From positions 1 through 64,000 of the forward strand of contig JBHJGP010000012.1 of NCBI GenBank assembly GCA_050331695.1: 64,000 nt of DNA. Reading direction: 5' to 3'. Positions 1 through 9,318 of the stretch are shown in pieces. Each line of letters starts with the position of its first letter. Position 1 is the stretch's first letter. Origin of the DNA: JBHJGP01 sp050331695 (GTDB taxonomy: Bacteria; Pseudomonadota; Alphaproteobacteria; Geminicoccales; Geminicoccaceae). Under the pieces are notes generated by a model. The model did not search any database and was not told where the DNA came from. It saw nothing but the letters and a program-made list of their open reading frames with translations. A program made the translations under genes and the position numbers.

Positions 1-81
1 GGGCGGGCTAACGCCCGCTGCGCGCCGCTCGCTTGAGCTCGATGCTGGCTCCACTCCCGGCGCGCTCGCAAACTCCGACAT
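1..81 (-). CDS. Possible 5' end of an ORF leaving the window (IS3-type OrfA?)
   Basis: A reading frame opens at an ATG at position 81 on the minus strand and stays open to the window edge for 27 codons. It is rich in Ser, Ala, Glu and Arg, and ends with a stretch of the type S-S-E-R-R-A. From memory this resembles the low-complexity leader of some IS3-family OrfA transposases, which would make this the edge of an insertion sequence. No catalytic domain is visible, so this is a weak call; it may equally be non-coding. Confidence 0.25.
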   Translation of the reverse strand, partial: MSEFASAPGVEPASSSSERRAAGVSPP

Positions 82-306
82 TCCAGACTATCAAACCCGA
101 GGACTCTCAAAATGAACGAGGGACCAACGGGGCTTAGGTCACAACCTGCGTCCGGTGCAGGTATCAGGGTGGCGCTCAGCATCTGCTGCCGTGCACCACG
201 GGTTAAGAACGCGCCGCCTATCGCGCTCGGGGGCAACCGGCCCGATTGACGTCGGGCGAGGCCGTGGCCGGATGCGGTGTTCGGCGAGAAACCGTTAATC
301 TGAAGC
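82..306. other. Intergenic stretch at left edge, no gene seen
   Basis: No convincing reading frame is present. Two short hairpins occur at this end of the window: GGGCG/CGCCC within bases 1-16, and GCCCGA-ttgacg-TCGGGC at 240-257. The second lies just downstream of the LysR gene, which ends at 307 on the minus strand, and may terminate it, although no T-run follows. I see no tRNA or recognisable repeat. Confidence 0.4.
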
Positions 307-1239
307 TTAGATTGAGCTGAGCGAAGCCGCCCCGTCATCACTAGCGGTCAAGTCGAGTACTCTGGACATGAAGTCATCGAATGGCCGTGTGCGCAGCAAA
401 CTATCTCGAAAATAGATGGATGTCTCGAAGGAGGGCAGATCTTCCTTCAAACGTAACAGTCGAATCCCTCGCTGATGGAATTTTCGCAGAAAGGGTTCGG
501 CCAGGAAAATGACGTAGGGTCCGGTCATGACCAGCTCCATAGCGGTCAGCAGTGAGCTTGTCCTAACCGCCACCTTCAGAGGGTGGCCGATGACCTTTTC
601 GATCTGGTTGATGACCCGATGCATGAGCTGTTCGTCGTCCTGATAGAGGACCAGCGGGCTGCTTCGGAAATCGGCGAGCTTCAAAGATGCCTTGCGGGCG
701 AGACGGGAACTCGGTCCGCAGGCAGCGGCGAAGCGGAACCGCAAAAGAGAGCGTTTCGTGAACAAGGGCTCTTCGTCGAACGCGTCGATCGAAATGCCGA
801 AAACCACGTCAACCTCGCCGGACCTGAGGCGCGGAAGGGCGTGGGGCGTCAGGGCGATATCCAGTTCGACCCGCAGATCCGTATAGCGTTGCTGCAGGTC
901 ACGGATGATCGGAGGCAGGAAGCAGTATCCCCAGGCCGTGCCAGCGCTGATCCGTAAGGTTCCGGAGCGACCTTGCAGAACGTCGGCCATCTCGAGCTTG
1001 GCGAGGCTGTGCTCCTCGATGATACGGACCGATCTGGCATAAAGGCGCTCGCCGGCCGACGTCAGGACCATGCCGCTCTTAGTGCGCTCGAACAGCTGAC
1101 AATCGAAGCTCTCCTCGATCTTCTTGATCGAATGGGTAAGCGCCGGCTGAGACATGTTGAGCTTCGCCGCGGCGTGCTGAACCGTACCGATCTTGACGAC
1201 CTCAACGAACCTTTTGACGAGCGCGATGTAAGGATCCAT
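307..1239 (-). CDS. LysR-family transcriptional regulator
   Basis: This 310-residue protein is a full-length LysR-type regulator. A winged helix-turn-helix occupies about residues 5-65 and includes the typical segment A-A-A-K-L-N-M-S-Q-P-A-L-T-H-S-I. A periplasmic-binding-protein-like co-inducer domain follows from about residue 93 to the end. The gene is divergent from a sulfatase and an ABC sugar importer, the usual arrangement for a LysR protein controlling the neighbouring operon. A short inverted repeat in the 70-bp divergent gap (1242-1256) could be its site. The inducer is unknown; a sugar or sulfated sugar is inferred only from context. Confidence 0.9.
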   Translation of the reverse strand: MDPYIALVKRFVEVVKIGTVQHAAAKLNMSQPALTHSIKKIEESFDCQLFERTKSGMVLTSAGERLYARSVRIIEEHSLAKLEMADVLQGRSGTLRISAGTAWGYCFLPPIIRDLQQRYTDLRVELDIALTPHALPRLRSGEVDVVFGISIDAFDEEPLFTKRSLLRFRFAAACGPSSRLARKASLKLADFRSSPLVLYQDDEQLMHRVINQIEKVIGHPLKVAVRTSSLLTAMELVMTGPYVIFLAEPFLRKFHQRGIRLLRLKEDLPSFETSIYFRDSLLRTRPFDDFMSRVLDLTASDDGAASLSSI

Positions 1240-1241
1240 TC

Positions 1242-1256
1242 ATTCGCTCAGTGAAT
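1242..1256. promoter_or_regulatory. Candidate LysR box
   Basis: ATTC-N7-GAAT forms a short dyad immediately upstream of the LysR start codon, in the gap before the divergent sulfatase gene. LysR proteins typically bind T-N11-A dyads in such gaps. Support is positional only; the arms are just four bases. Confidence 0.35.
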
Positions 1257-1312
1257 AACATATCCAGATTATGCATTAGCCGTTTATGATTTCGACAGCT
1301 AGCCTGTCCATC

Positions 1313-2839
1313 ATGCGCGCGATCTTTTGCCTGTTCGACTCGCTCAACAGATCGGCGGTCGGTGTCTACGGAGCCGGTCAGGTCAAGACGCCGAACTTCG
1401 ATCGGTTCGCAGGGCGGGCCACGACTTACGACAACCACTATGTCGGCTCCCTACCGTGTATGCCTGCGCGCCGCGACATTCACACTGGCCGGCTCAACTT
1501 CATGCACCGGTCCTGGGGACCGCTGGAACCGTTCGACAATTCGTTTCCCGAACTCATGAAACAGGCCGGCATCTACAGCCATATGGTCACCGACCACGCC
1601 CATTACTTCGAGGATGGCGGCGCCAGCTATCACGGGCGTTTTTCGAGTTACGATTTCATCCGCGGCCAGGAGTACGATGCCTGGAAGGCCATGGTCGAAC
1701 CACCGATGGAACGGTTTCGGGAGATCTACTCGCCGAAACACTACCATTTCGGCACCGACCAAGAGGCTGAGGGCCGGGCGTCTTACCGGCTCCAGCACGC
1801 GATCAACAGCGAGTTCATGGTCGACGAAGCCGACTATCCCGGCCCCAAATGCTATGCCTCGGCACTGGAATTCCTGGATACCAACCGCCGCGCCGACAAT
1901 TGGTTTCTGCACATCGAATGCTTCGATCCGCATGAGCCTTTCCGCGCGCCCGAGCGGTTCAAGGAGGCCTATCAGACCGGCTATAACGGCGGGGTCCTCA
2001 ACTGGCCGCTCTACACCAAAGTCAAGGAAAGCCCCCAGGAGATCGCCGAGATCCGAGCGAACTACGCGGCGCTCGTGGCCATGTGCGACGCCTATTTCGG
2101 CAAGCTGCTCGACGACATGGACGCCCACAACATGTGGGAAGACACAGCGCTGATCTTGTCCACCGACCACGGCTTTCTTCTCTCGGAGCACGATTGGTGG
2201 GGCAAGAATCTGCAGCCCTACTACCGGGAACTCGCCAACATACCGCTGATCGTTCACGATCCGCGCCGTCCCGAGCGGGCGGGAACACGGTCGGCCAAGC
2301 TCACCCAGACCCATGACCTCATGCCGACGCTGCTCGATCTGTTCGGCATCCCGGTTCCAGCAGAGGTGCAAGGCCTGTCGGTTCTGAACGAGGCCGAACG
2401 CGAGGTTGCCGTCTACGGCATGTTCGGTGGCCCGATCGGCATCACCGACGGCCGGTTCGCCTATCACCTCTACCCGGAAGACCTCTACGCGCCGGGTCTG
2501 CACGAATACACCCTGATGCCGATGCACGTGAACACGCTGTTCCGAGCCGACGAAATGAAGACGGCGACGCTCCGCGAACCCTTCGGTTTCACCAAGGAGA
2601 TGCCGGTTCTGAAGATCGACGCGCTGATGACGGCCGACCGCATCCCGATCCACGACAAGGAGGCGTTCCAGGACATCGGCACCCGGCTTTACGACCTGGC
2701 CACCGATCCTGAACAAACCACGCCGTTCCGCGACCCGGCGATCGAAGACCGCCTGGCCAAGGCGCTCGTCGCCGTCCTGAGGGCCCACGAATGTCCGAGG
2801 GAGATTTACCACCGCTACGGACTGCCGGTCACGAACTGA
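1313..2839 (+). CDS. Sulfatase (alkaline phosphatase superfamily)
   Basis: A sulfatase of about 508 residues. The metal-site segment F-D-S-L-N-R is at the N-terminus. The formylglycine motif C-M-P-A-R (C-x-P-x-R, Cys at codon 1457-1459) is intact, followed by the T-G-R signature. A second metal-binding segment, S-T-D-H-G-F, lies in the middle. There is no signal peptide, so it is probably cytoplasmic. I prefer the ATG at 1313 because family members begin a few residues before the first metal ligand; an ATG at 1286 in the same frame is the alternative. The Cys needs conversion by a formylglycine-generating or anaerobic maturase not seen here. The gene is followed by an ABC sugar importer, suggesting use of a sulfated sugar or related ester. 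Confidence 0.88.
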   Translation: MRAIFCLFDSLNRSAVGVYGAGQVKTPNFDRFAGRATTYDNHYVGSLPCMPARRDIHTGRLNFMHRSWGPLEPFDNSFPELMKQAGIYSHMVTDHAHYFEDGGASYHGRFSSYDFIRGQEYDAWKAMVEPPMERFREIYSPKHYHFGTDQEAEGRASYRLQHAINSEFMVDEADYPGPKCYASALEFLDTNRRADNWFLHIECFDPHEPFRAPERFKEAYQTGYNGGVLNWPLYTKVKESPQEIAEIRANYAALVAMCDAYFGKLLDDMDAHNMWEDTALILSTDHGFLLSEHDWWGKNLQPYYRELANIPLIVHDPRRPERAGTRSAKLTQTHDLMPTLLDLFGIPVPAEVQGLSVLNEAEREVAVYGMFGGPIGITDGRFAYHLYPEDLYAPGLHEYTLMPMHVNTLFRADEMKTATLREPFGFTKEMPVLKIDALMTADRIPIHDKEAFQDIGTRLYDLATDPEQTTPFRDPAIEDRLAKALVAVLRAHECPREIYHRYGLPVTN

Positions 2840-2888
2840 AGGCTGAGCGAGCCGGCCGCACGCCATAAGGAAAAGGGAGGACGAGACC

Positions 2889-4202
2889 ATGACCAAGCGA
2901 CTGCGAAGAGGCGTTGAGACGACCCTCGTCGTCACCGGGCTGGTGCTGGCGGCGCCCGTGGCCCGGGCGGCTGACCCGATCACGATCCTGATCAACAACT
3001 CGCCGTGGTACGCGGGCTTCGAAGCGGTCGTCGAGAAATACGAGGCCGACACCGGCAATACGGTCAACATTGACCGCACCCCCTTCCCCGGCATGCTGGA
3101 GAAGGCGCGCAATGCCGTGCGGGGCGACGAGAGCCCCTATGATCTGGTCAACCTGACCGCCCCCTGGGTCGTGGAGTTCTACACAGGCGGGTTTCTGACC
3201 CCCCTCAACGATATCGATCCGGAGTTTGAGCTTAGCCCTGAAATCTCGACCGCGGGTGATGCGGTCTATTGGAACGAAGAGAAACAGTGGCCGACCTCGG
3301 AGGGCGGCAGGCTGATGACCTTCTCGCCCAACGCGAACGCTCATCTCTGGTATTATCGGGGAGACCTCATCGACCAGGCACCAGAGACATATGCGGACGT
3401 GATGGCCGCCTGCTCGGCGACCCACAATCCGCCGGAGACCTATGGGGCCGTGTTGCGGGGTGAGCGCGGCAATCCGATCGCCTTCGCCTTCATGCCACAC
3501 ATGCTGGTTCATGGCGGATCGATCGTGAAAGATCCGGAGAACGGTGACTTCACCGTGACCTTCAACAGTCCCGAAAACCTGGAGGCGCTGAATCAGTTCC
3601 TGAAGATCAACGAGGAATGCAGTACCGACAATCCGGGCGCGATCGGCCAGGGTGAGATGATCCAACTGCTGGTCACCGGCAAGGCGGCGCAGGCCGCGAT
3701 CGTGGTCGCCGCCCAAGCCCAGATGGACGACCCACAGAAATCGGCCGTGGTGGGCAAAATTGAGTTCGCCCCGATGCCCAACCCCGAAGGCGAGCCCAAG
3801 CATCCGGTCTTCGGCACCTGGCAGATGGGCATTCCCCAGAATGTGCCAGACAGCCGCAAAGCCGCCGCCATGGAGTTCGTCAGATATTTTCTCACCGAAG
3901 AAGCGCAGACCGCCTACGCAGAGAGCGGCGGCATTCCGGTCCATATCGGCGTCCTGCGTGGTCCTCTGTCCGAACAGGATCGCTTCCGCTGGATGAAGCC
4001 TTACGCGACCACAGTCGAGAGCGCGAGCCAGGTGATGATGTACAAGGAGGGCGCGCAGGTTGAGGAGATCATCGGCCTCCGGCTGAACCAGGCGCTGATC
4101 GGCGAGATGGGCGCGGATGAGGCGCTGAACACGGCCGCCAAGGACATCTTCGCGGTCCTGTCGGGATCGGACCGCAAGACCGGTCAATTGCCGGATCTTT
4201 GA
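2889..4202 (+). CDS. ABC transporter extracellular sugar-binding protein
   Basis: A 437-residue family-1 solute-binding protein. It begins with a Sec signal peptide: basic R-R start, a hydrophobic segment, and cleavage after A-R-A-A. A strong ribosome-binding site, GGGAGGA, precedes the ATG at 2889. The rest shows the two-lobe pattern of sugar-binding proteins. It is followed by two permease genes, so it is the periplasmic component of a CUT1-type importer. Substrate cannot be read from sequence; the sulfatase upstream suggests the desulfated product. Confidence 0.9.
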   Translation: MTKRLRRGVETTLVVTGLVLAAPVARAADPITILINNSPWYAGFEAVVEKYEADTGNTVNIDRTPFPGMLEKARNAVRGDESPYDLVNLTAPWVVEFYTGGFLTPLNDIDPEFELSPEISTAGDAVYWNEEKQWPTSEGGRLMTFSPNANAHLWYYRGDLIDQAPETYADVMAACSATHNPPETYGAVLRGERGNPIAFAFMPHMLVHGGSIVKDPENGDFTVTFNSPENLEALNQFLKINEECSTDNPGAIGQGEMIQLLVTGKAAQAAIVVAAQAQMDDPQKSAVVGKIEFAPMPNPEGEPKHPVFGTWQMGIPQNVPDSRKAAAMEFVRYFLTEEAQTAYAESGGIPVHIGVLRGPLSEQDRFRWMKPYATTVESASQVMMYKEGAQVEEIIGLRLNQALIGEMGADEALNTAAKDIFAVLSGSDRKTGQLPDL

Positions 4203-4215
4203 ACCGCGGATAGCT

Positions 4216-4231
4216 GGCGGCGGGCGCCGCC
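4216..4231. other. Hairpin between binding-protein and permease genes
   Basis: GGCGGC-gggc-GCCGCC is a perfect 6-bp stem just after the binding-protein stop. There is no T-run. Such hairpins commonly stabilise the upstream message so that binding protein exceeds permease; that role is inferred. Confidence 0.45.
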
Positions 4232-4276
4232 GTGAGATGATGGTTCGCCCGTCTCTCGACCGCTCCCGGTAGCAAG

Positions 4277-5200
4277 ATGGCAGACCCGTGGAAACAGAGA
4301 CAAGACCTGCTGGAGCCAATTTGGGCGTTCATCGATCGCCACTTCAGGCTCCTTGCGATCCTCCCGGCTGCGATTCTGTTTCTGGCGTTGACCGTCTATC
4401 CGCTGGTCGAACTGGTCGTCATGAGCGGATCGCGGATCGACTTCGTCAGCGGCGAGATGATCCGCGAGCCGGCTTTCTCCGACAATCTGACGAAACTTTC
4501 CGACGATTGGATCTTTCGGCGAGCACTGATCAACACCCTGATTTTCGTGGCGGTTTCGACCGCGATCGAAATGGTTTTGGGTTTTGCTCTCGCGCTCGCC
4601 GTGAGCGAGTTGACCCTGGGCCGCGGCCTGATCCGGACGGGCATGTTGCTGCCAATCCTGGTTCCCCCGGTCGCCATCGGCAGCATCTGGCGGTTGATGT
4701 ACAATCCGGAATTCGGCGTCATCAACGACCTCTTGACGACGCTGGGCCTGCCAGCGGTCGATCTCCTGGGATCGACCGAGACAGCTCTGCTGGCCGTCAT
4801 CATCGTCGACATCTGGCATTGGACGCCGTTGGTTTTCCTGATCCTCCTGGCGGGTCTCGAAGCCTTGCCCGACGAACTCATGGAAGCGGCGAGCATTGAC
4901 GGCGCGAGCTATCGCCAAAAGCTCTTCCACATCATCATCCCCCTGATGTGGCCGGCGATCACGGTCGCCTTCATTTTCCGCTCGATCGTGGCTTTCAAGG
5001 TCTTCGACCAGATCTTTTTGCTGACCTCGGGCGGCCCCGGCACCTCTTCGGAAGTGGTCAGCCTTTACGTCTATAAGGTCTTCTTCCAGAAGAATCAGCT
5101 TGGCTATGGGGCCTTGCTGGCGATCATCTCGATTGCCATCGTCTGCGCCTATCTCGGGACCTTTGCCCTGGTTCAGCGCCGAAAAGCCAGGGAAAACTGA
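4277..5200 (+). CDS. ABC sugar transporter permease (MalF/UgpA type)
   Basis: A 307-residue inner-membrane permease with about six transmembrane segments. The EAA loop is visible as E-A-A-S-I-D-G-A followed by L-F-H-I-I-I-P, the site that docks the ATPase. It ends by overlapping the first base of the next permease gene at 5200, so the two are translationally coupled. It forms the translocation pore with that second permease. No ATPase gene accompanies this pair. Confidence 0.9.
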   Translation: MADPWKQRQDLLEPIWAFIDRHFRLLAILPAAILFLALTVYPLVELVVMSGSRIDFVSGEMIREPAFSDNLTKLSDDWIFRRALINTLIFVAVSTAIEMVLGFALALAVSELTLGRGLIRTGMLLPILVPPVAIGSIWRLMYNPEFGVINDLLTTLGLPAVDLLGSTETALLAVIIVDIWHWTPLVFLILLAGLEALPDELMEAASIDGASYRQKLFHIIIPLMWPAITVAFIFRSIVAFKVFDQIFLLTSGGPGTSSEVVSLYVYKVFFQKNQLGYGALLAIISIAIVCAYLGTFALVQRRKAREN

Positions 5201-6027
5201 TGGTCAGGCAGCGATGGCGGGTGGCAGCGATCTGGGGCTTCGTCGCCCTTGCGCTGGTGATGATCGTGGCGCCTTTCGCTTGGATCGTCGTGATTTCTCT
5301 GAAGTATCAGATCCAGATCCTGATGGGCCAGTTCCCGTTCGAGCCTACCTGGGTCAATTATCAGAGCGTTCTCTTCGGCAAGAGCTCGGACTTCCTCCGC
5401 AACCTCGCCAACAGCCTCATTGTTGGTGTTGCCAACACGGTCTGCGTCCTGATCGTTGGCACTCTGGCCGCCTATTCGCTGTCATGGCGTCGATGGTCTC
5501 AGCTCTTCAAAAGGCTCTTTTAGGCGTGGACGCTCGTTTTCAATATCATTCCGCCGATAACCTTGGTCGGACCCTGGTATCTGATTTTTCGCGATCTCGG
5601 CCTCTTCGATACGCTGACGGCACTCATCCTTACCCATATCGTGATGAACCTGCCGATGACCATCTGGCTCATGATGTCGGCGTTCGGCAATATACCCCGT
5701 GATCTGGAGAGCGCCGCGATCATCGACGGGTGCCGCCGGACGACCGCGTTCCGCAAAATCCTTCTGCCGCTGGCAACGCCAGGTCTGATCGCGTCCGGCC
5801 TGTTGGCCTTCATCTTCTCCTGGAGCGAGTTCGGCATCGCTTTGAACCTGACCGCGAAGGAAACCATGACCGTTCCGGTGGCGATCGCGTCCTATGCCGG
5901 CCAGTACGAGATCCTTCACGGTGAGATGGCGGCGGCCTCGGTGCTGGCGGCAGTGCCGGCGATCATCCTGATGTTCGTCGGCCAACGGTTCATCGTCCGC
6001 GGCCTGACGGCGGGCTCTTTGAAGTAA
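5200..6027 (+). pseudogene. ABC sugar transporter permease (MalG/UgpE type) interrupted by an in-frame TAG
   Basis: The reading frame from ATG 5200 to the stop ending at 6027 would give a normal 275-residue MalG-type permease, but codon 108 (5521-5523) is TAG. The frame is otherwise intact on both sides. The N-terminal part has the first membrane segments. The part after the stop continues directly with membrane segments and an EAA loop (E-S-A-A-I-I-D-G-C) at its normal place. A point mutation, a sequencing error or stop read-through would all give this picture. Without read-through the importer is non-functional, since the EAA loop is lost. The protein would pair with the preceding permease. 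Confidence 0.8.
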
Positions 6028-6053
6028 CCGGATCAGGGGCGGCGAAATCCGCC

Positions 6054-8987
6054 TTATTCGACCGTCAGCGTCTCATCGCCGGCTTCCTCGACCGAAACGG
6101 CGTCAGTTGACTGCTTTGGGTCGTTGAGAGCTCTTGCAAGTGCTCCCAACGTATCGGCCGCGGCGGGATCATTTGAGCTGAGCCCGAGCGCTAAGGATGC
6201 GGCGGCCAAAGCCGATGTCGTGGCTGGACCGGCGATACCATCAGGGCTGCCGGCATCGAAGCCTAGTTCCGTTAGGAGTGACTGGGTCGCCCTCACTCGA
6301 TCGACCGGATCGACGCGATCGAGCAAATCGTTCGCGGCGGCGGCTGCGTCGGCGTCATCGGACGTCGTTGCCAGGGCCAGATAACGTGCCGCTAGCGAAG
6401 GGTCCGCCTCGACGCCGTCGCCGCGAAAATAGGCCCGACCAAGGTCTCTCTGGGCCCAGGGATTGCCTCCCACCGAGGCTCGCTCCAGCCACGCTAGACC
6501 GGCGGCCACGTCCTGCTCGATGTCCTCGCCACGCAACAATGCTCGGCCAAGATCCCGCATCGACCAGATGTTGCCGGCTTCGGCAGCGGTCTGGTGCCAC
6601 CGCAGCGACCGTGCCGGATCGTCCAGCCCGCCGCCATCGTACAGCTTGGCAAGATTTCTCGCGGCATCAGTATTGCCGCGCTCAACCGCCTTGACGAAGT
6701 AGGTGCGCGCAACGTCGGGCTGGCGACCGCTCCACTCGTCGTCCAAGTAGAGCTGACCAAGATAGATCGGCGCCCACGGATCCCCCTTGGCGTCTGCTTC
6801 GCCGAGCCAGAAGGCGGCGGCGTTCAGGTCCCGCTCCGGTTCAGGCAATGTTTCGTAGTATCGGCCAAGCGCGCTCTCGCCTGACGGCATTCCGGTGCCG
6901 GCAGCAGCACGCGCCCAGCGCAGTGATTCCTCCAGGTCCTGTGGAACGACATCACCCTCGCGGTAAAGCCGCGCCAACGTCACTTGCGCCGACAGCTCGC
7001 CGGCGTCGGCTGCCTCGGTGAAGAGCTCGATTGCCCGCTCCGGATCGGCCGGCATGCCGTCGCCGCGGAGGTAAAGGCGGGCCATACGGGTCGTGCCATA
7101 GGCATTGCCAAGGTCCCTCGCCCGCTCGAACCGTCGTTCTGCCTCTGCGAAATCCTGCGGCACCCCCCAGCCGGCCTCGTAGAGTTCGCCAATACGCAAC
7201 GGGGCGGCAGGAAGGTCGTGTTGATCCCCGATCTGAAGGAGTTCAAGCGCGCGCTCATAGTCGATCTCGACGCCCCAGCCGTTCATGTAATAGGTCCCCA
7301 AGCCGACATAGCCCGAGGGATAGCCGCGTTCGATGAGTTCGTTCGCGATCTGAACCGCGTCGTCGAGGCGCCCGTCTATTCGGTAGGCGCGGCCGAGCAT
7401 CGAACGGAACCGATTGACGTCCGGATAGTCAGCGATCGCCTGCTCACAGGCTTCGATCGCCGGTCCCGGGTCAACGCGGAGAACGGACGCCTGGACCCCG
7501 TCCCAAACCCGATCGGGTGCGTACCGGAAACCGGCGAGCGTGTCGCACGGATGCAGCTCGCTCGAGACCGTTACGCGGAGCGCTTCGCCCGGATCGGCGG
7601 TGGTAAGTGGCTTCATCTCCAGGTCTTCGGGCACGCCGACGACCTTGGTCCCGACGCGCGGCAGAAAGGTAAGACCACGAAGGTCCTCGGAGCTCAGCAG
7701 GTGGCCCTTTCCGATCGGTGTCTCGTCCGGTCGGAAGAACGTGCCCGAGGTCGGGGCCGACGTGACCTCAAACGCAGGCGCCGCACCACGGGTCGCCAGG
7801 ACCTGATCGTCGATCGGGGCACTGACCGGCCCGACGCCGAGATAGGCTTCGATGGCCTCGCCGGCAGGCGTCGGCGCCGGTACGGCCTGCGGGTTGGTTT
7901 CGAGCTCGGCAATCCGGCGCTCCGCTTCATCGGCGAACACGCCGTTCGGGTAACGCTCCAGGTAAGCGCCATAGTCGTCGATGACGTCGCTGGCGCGAAC
8001 AATCCGCCAGAAAGCCTCGTCGATCAGCCTGTCGGGCGCTGCGAGGCCGAGCTTGCGCGTGTCCTCGATTCGCTCGTCCATAGCCTCGTCGAGGCCGACA
8101 ACAGTCGTCTCGACGATTGGGCGTATGTAAAACTCATTCTCCAGGGTGCTCGCAACCCACGGCACCTGAAATCCGTCCGTAATCTCCCGTACGGAGGCCC
8201 GAACGCGGCGGAACATGATGTCAATCTCAAGGCCGGGCGTGTTGATGTGCTCCAACAGCGCTTCGGTGTAAGGGCTATTCTCGCCGTCACCGTCCAGCGC
8301 AACCTCGCCGGGGCCCGTCGAATAGCCGACAATCGTCTCGGCGCGATTGGTCTGCAGCGGCGCGAGACCGCTCGCGGTCGAGCGAACGACCACTTCCGTG
8401 TTGGCATTGGCGATCACCAGACTCTCGTCGATCTCGCGCAGCTCCGTGATCAGATTCGGCTCATCGGCCATGTCGAGAAACGGGTTGTCACGACAGGCGT
8501 CCAGAATGATGACATTCATCCGGGCGTTGCCGGCGCCCATCAGGCCGGCGATCTCGTTGGCATCAATGCCATATCGAGAAACGTCGCCGGCATGCTCGAC
8601 GGCGGTGTCGATCGGCAGGAGGAAGTTGGCACCGTCGCTCTGCACGCCGTGGCCGGCATAGTAGAAAACCGCGTCCGTTCCCTCGCCAAGGCGCTTGGCG
8701 AAGGCGGCGATGGCCGCAAGCATCTCCTCGCGGTTGGCATCGATGACCTCGATGGTCTCGAAACCGGCCTGCCAGAGCGTCGCCGCCATGTCCCGTGCAT
8801 CGTTGAGCGGATTGGGTAGCGCTGGCAGGTGCTGGTACTCGCCGTTGCCGATAACCAGCGCCACGCGGTCATTGTCTTTCTGCGCCGTGGCCGGCAGGGC
8901 ACCGGTCAATATCAGGAAGACACCAGCCATGATCGCGCTGAGGTTCAACGGCATAACGCATCTTTTATACATTGAGGTCATTTGCAT
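6054..8987 (-). CDS. Secreted caspase-family (peptidase C14) protein with Sel1 repeats and C-terminal peptidoglycan-binding domain
   Basis: A 977-residue protein. A signal peptide ends near A-T-A-Q at residue 36. A caspase-like domain follows (about 40-280) with catalytic His113 in Y-Y-A-G-H-G and Cys165 in D-A-C-R-D-N-P-F, both present. A linker leads to a long array of Sel1-type solenoid repeats (about 550-870, recurrent A-x-x-W-x-x-x-A and L-G-x-x-Y patterns). A peptidoglycan-binding-like segment lies near 897-937 (L-L-x-E-L-G-F-D-A-G-x-x-D-G-I-A-G). The last 40 residues are acidic. An internal ATG at 8954 would give a more usual signal peptide. The substrate is unknown; the architecture suggests a periplasmic, wall-associated protease. 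It stands alone between convergent and same-strand unrelated genes. Confidence 0.85.
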   Translation of the reverse strand: MQMTSMYKRCVMPLNLSAIMAGVFLILTGALPATAQKDNDRVALVIGNGEYQHLPALPNPLNDARDMAATLWQAGFETIEVIDANREEMLAAIAAFAKRLGEGTDAVFYYAGHGVQSDGANFLLPIDTAVEHAGDVSRYGIDANEIAGLMGAGNARMNVIILDACRDNPFLDMADEPNLITELREIDESLVIANANTEVVVRSTASGLAPLQTNRAETIVGYSTGPGEVALDGDGENSPYTEALLEHINTPGLEIDIMFRRVRASVREITDGFQVPWVASTLENEFYIRPIVETTVVGLDEAMDERIEDTRKLGLAAPDRLIDEAFWRIVRASDVIDDYGAYLERYPNGVFADEAERRIAELETNPQAVPAPTPAGEAIEAYLGVGPVSAPIDDQVLATRGAAPAFEVTSAPTSGTFFRPDETPIGKGHLLSSEDLRGLTFLPRVGTKVVGVPEDLEMKPLTTADPGEALRVTVSSELHPCDTLAGFRYAPDRVWDGVQASVLRVDPGPAIEACEQAIADYPDVNRFRSMLGRAYRIDGRLDDAVQIANELIERGYPSGYVGLGTYYMNGWGVEIDYERALELLQIGDQHDLPAAPLRIGELYEAGWGVPQDFAEAERRFERARDLGNAYGTTRMARLYLRGDGMPADPERAIELFTEAADAGELSAQVTLARLYREGDVVPQDLEESLRWARAAAGTGMPSGESALGRYYETLPEPERDLNAAAFWLGEADAKGDPWAPIYLGQLYLDDEWSGRQPDVARTYFVKAVERGNTDAARNLAKLYDGGGLDDPARSLRWHQTAAEAGNIWSMRDLGRALLRGEDIEQDVAAGLAWLERASVGGNPWAQRDLGRAYFRGDGVEADPSLAARYLALATTSDDADAAAAANDLLDRVDPVDRVRATQSLLTELGFDAGSPDGIAGPATTSALAAASLALGLSSNDPAAADTLGALARALNDPKQSTDAVSVEEAGDETLTVE

Positions 8988-9318
8988 TGATCCGACGCTC
9001 GAGACGTTGACTGGAGGGTACCATTAGCGACTCCTCGGCTGCAATCGACCCACCACAATGCAGCTGGCAGCCGGCCGCCGACCGACAGCAGCGCCAAATC
9101 ATGGCCTGGGCGTACGGCCGTGCAGAGCGGCGTAGGACGTTCCACCAGCAAAGGATCCCCCTGCTGAGTGATCCACTCAAGGTACGAAATGAGGCAAGCC
9201 GACATATCCTCCTGACGCTGTGGCGAGCGTCACAGCCGATCAGATCCTCCGCAGGAGAGGAGGCCGCACCGACATCGAATGCGAGCGACACCCGACATCG
9301 CCTCGAAGACGACCCGGC
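8988..9318. other. Intergenic region, no gene seen
   Basis: About 330 bases between the caspase-family gene and the HTTM-like gene, both on the minus strand. It should hold the promoter of the caspase-family gene. Short open frames here have no recognisable features. Confidence 0.4.

Noticed and set aside
240..257. TTGACG inside a hairpin as a FixK/FNR site
   Set aside because: The TTGAC has no matching GTCAA arm at the right distance; it is just the loop of the hairpin.
1451..3112. Long minus-strand open frame opposite the sulfatase and binding-protein gene
   Set aside because: It spans two unrelated genes, has no recognisable domain and reflects GC-rich codon bias on the opposite strand.
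2829..4319. Long minus-strand open frame opposite the first sugar-binding protein
   Set aside because: A shadow of the binding-protein gene; no family features, and the plus-strand gene has a signal peptide and ribosome-binding site.
6984..8819. 611-codon plus-strand open frame opposite the caspase-family gene
   Set aside because: The opposite strand has clear caspase and Sel1 motifs; this frame has none.
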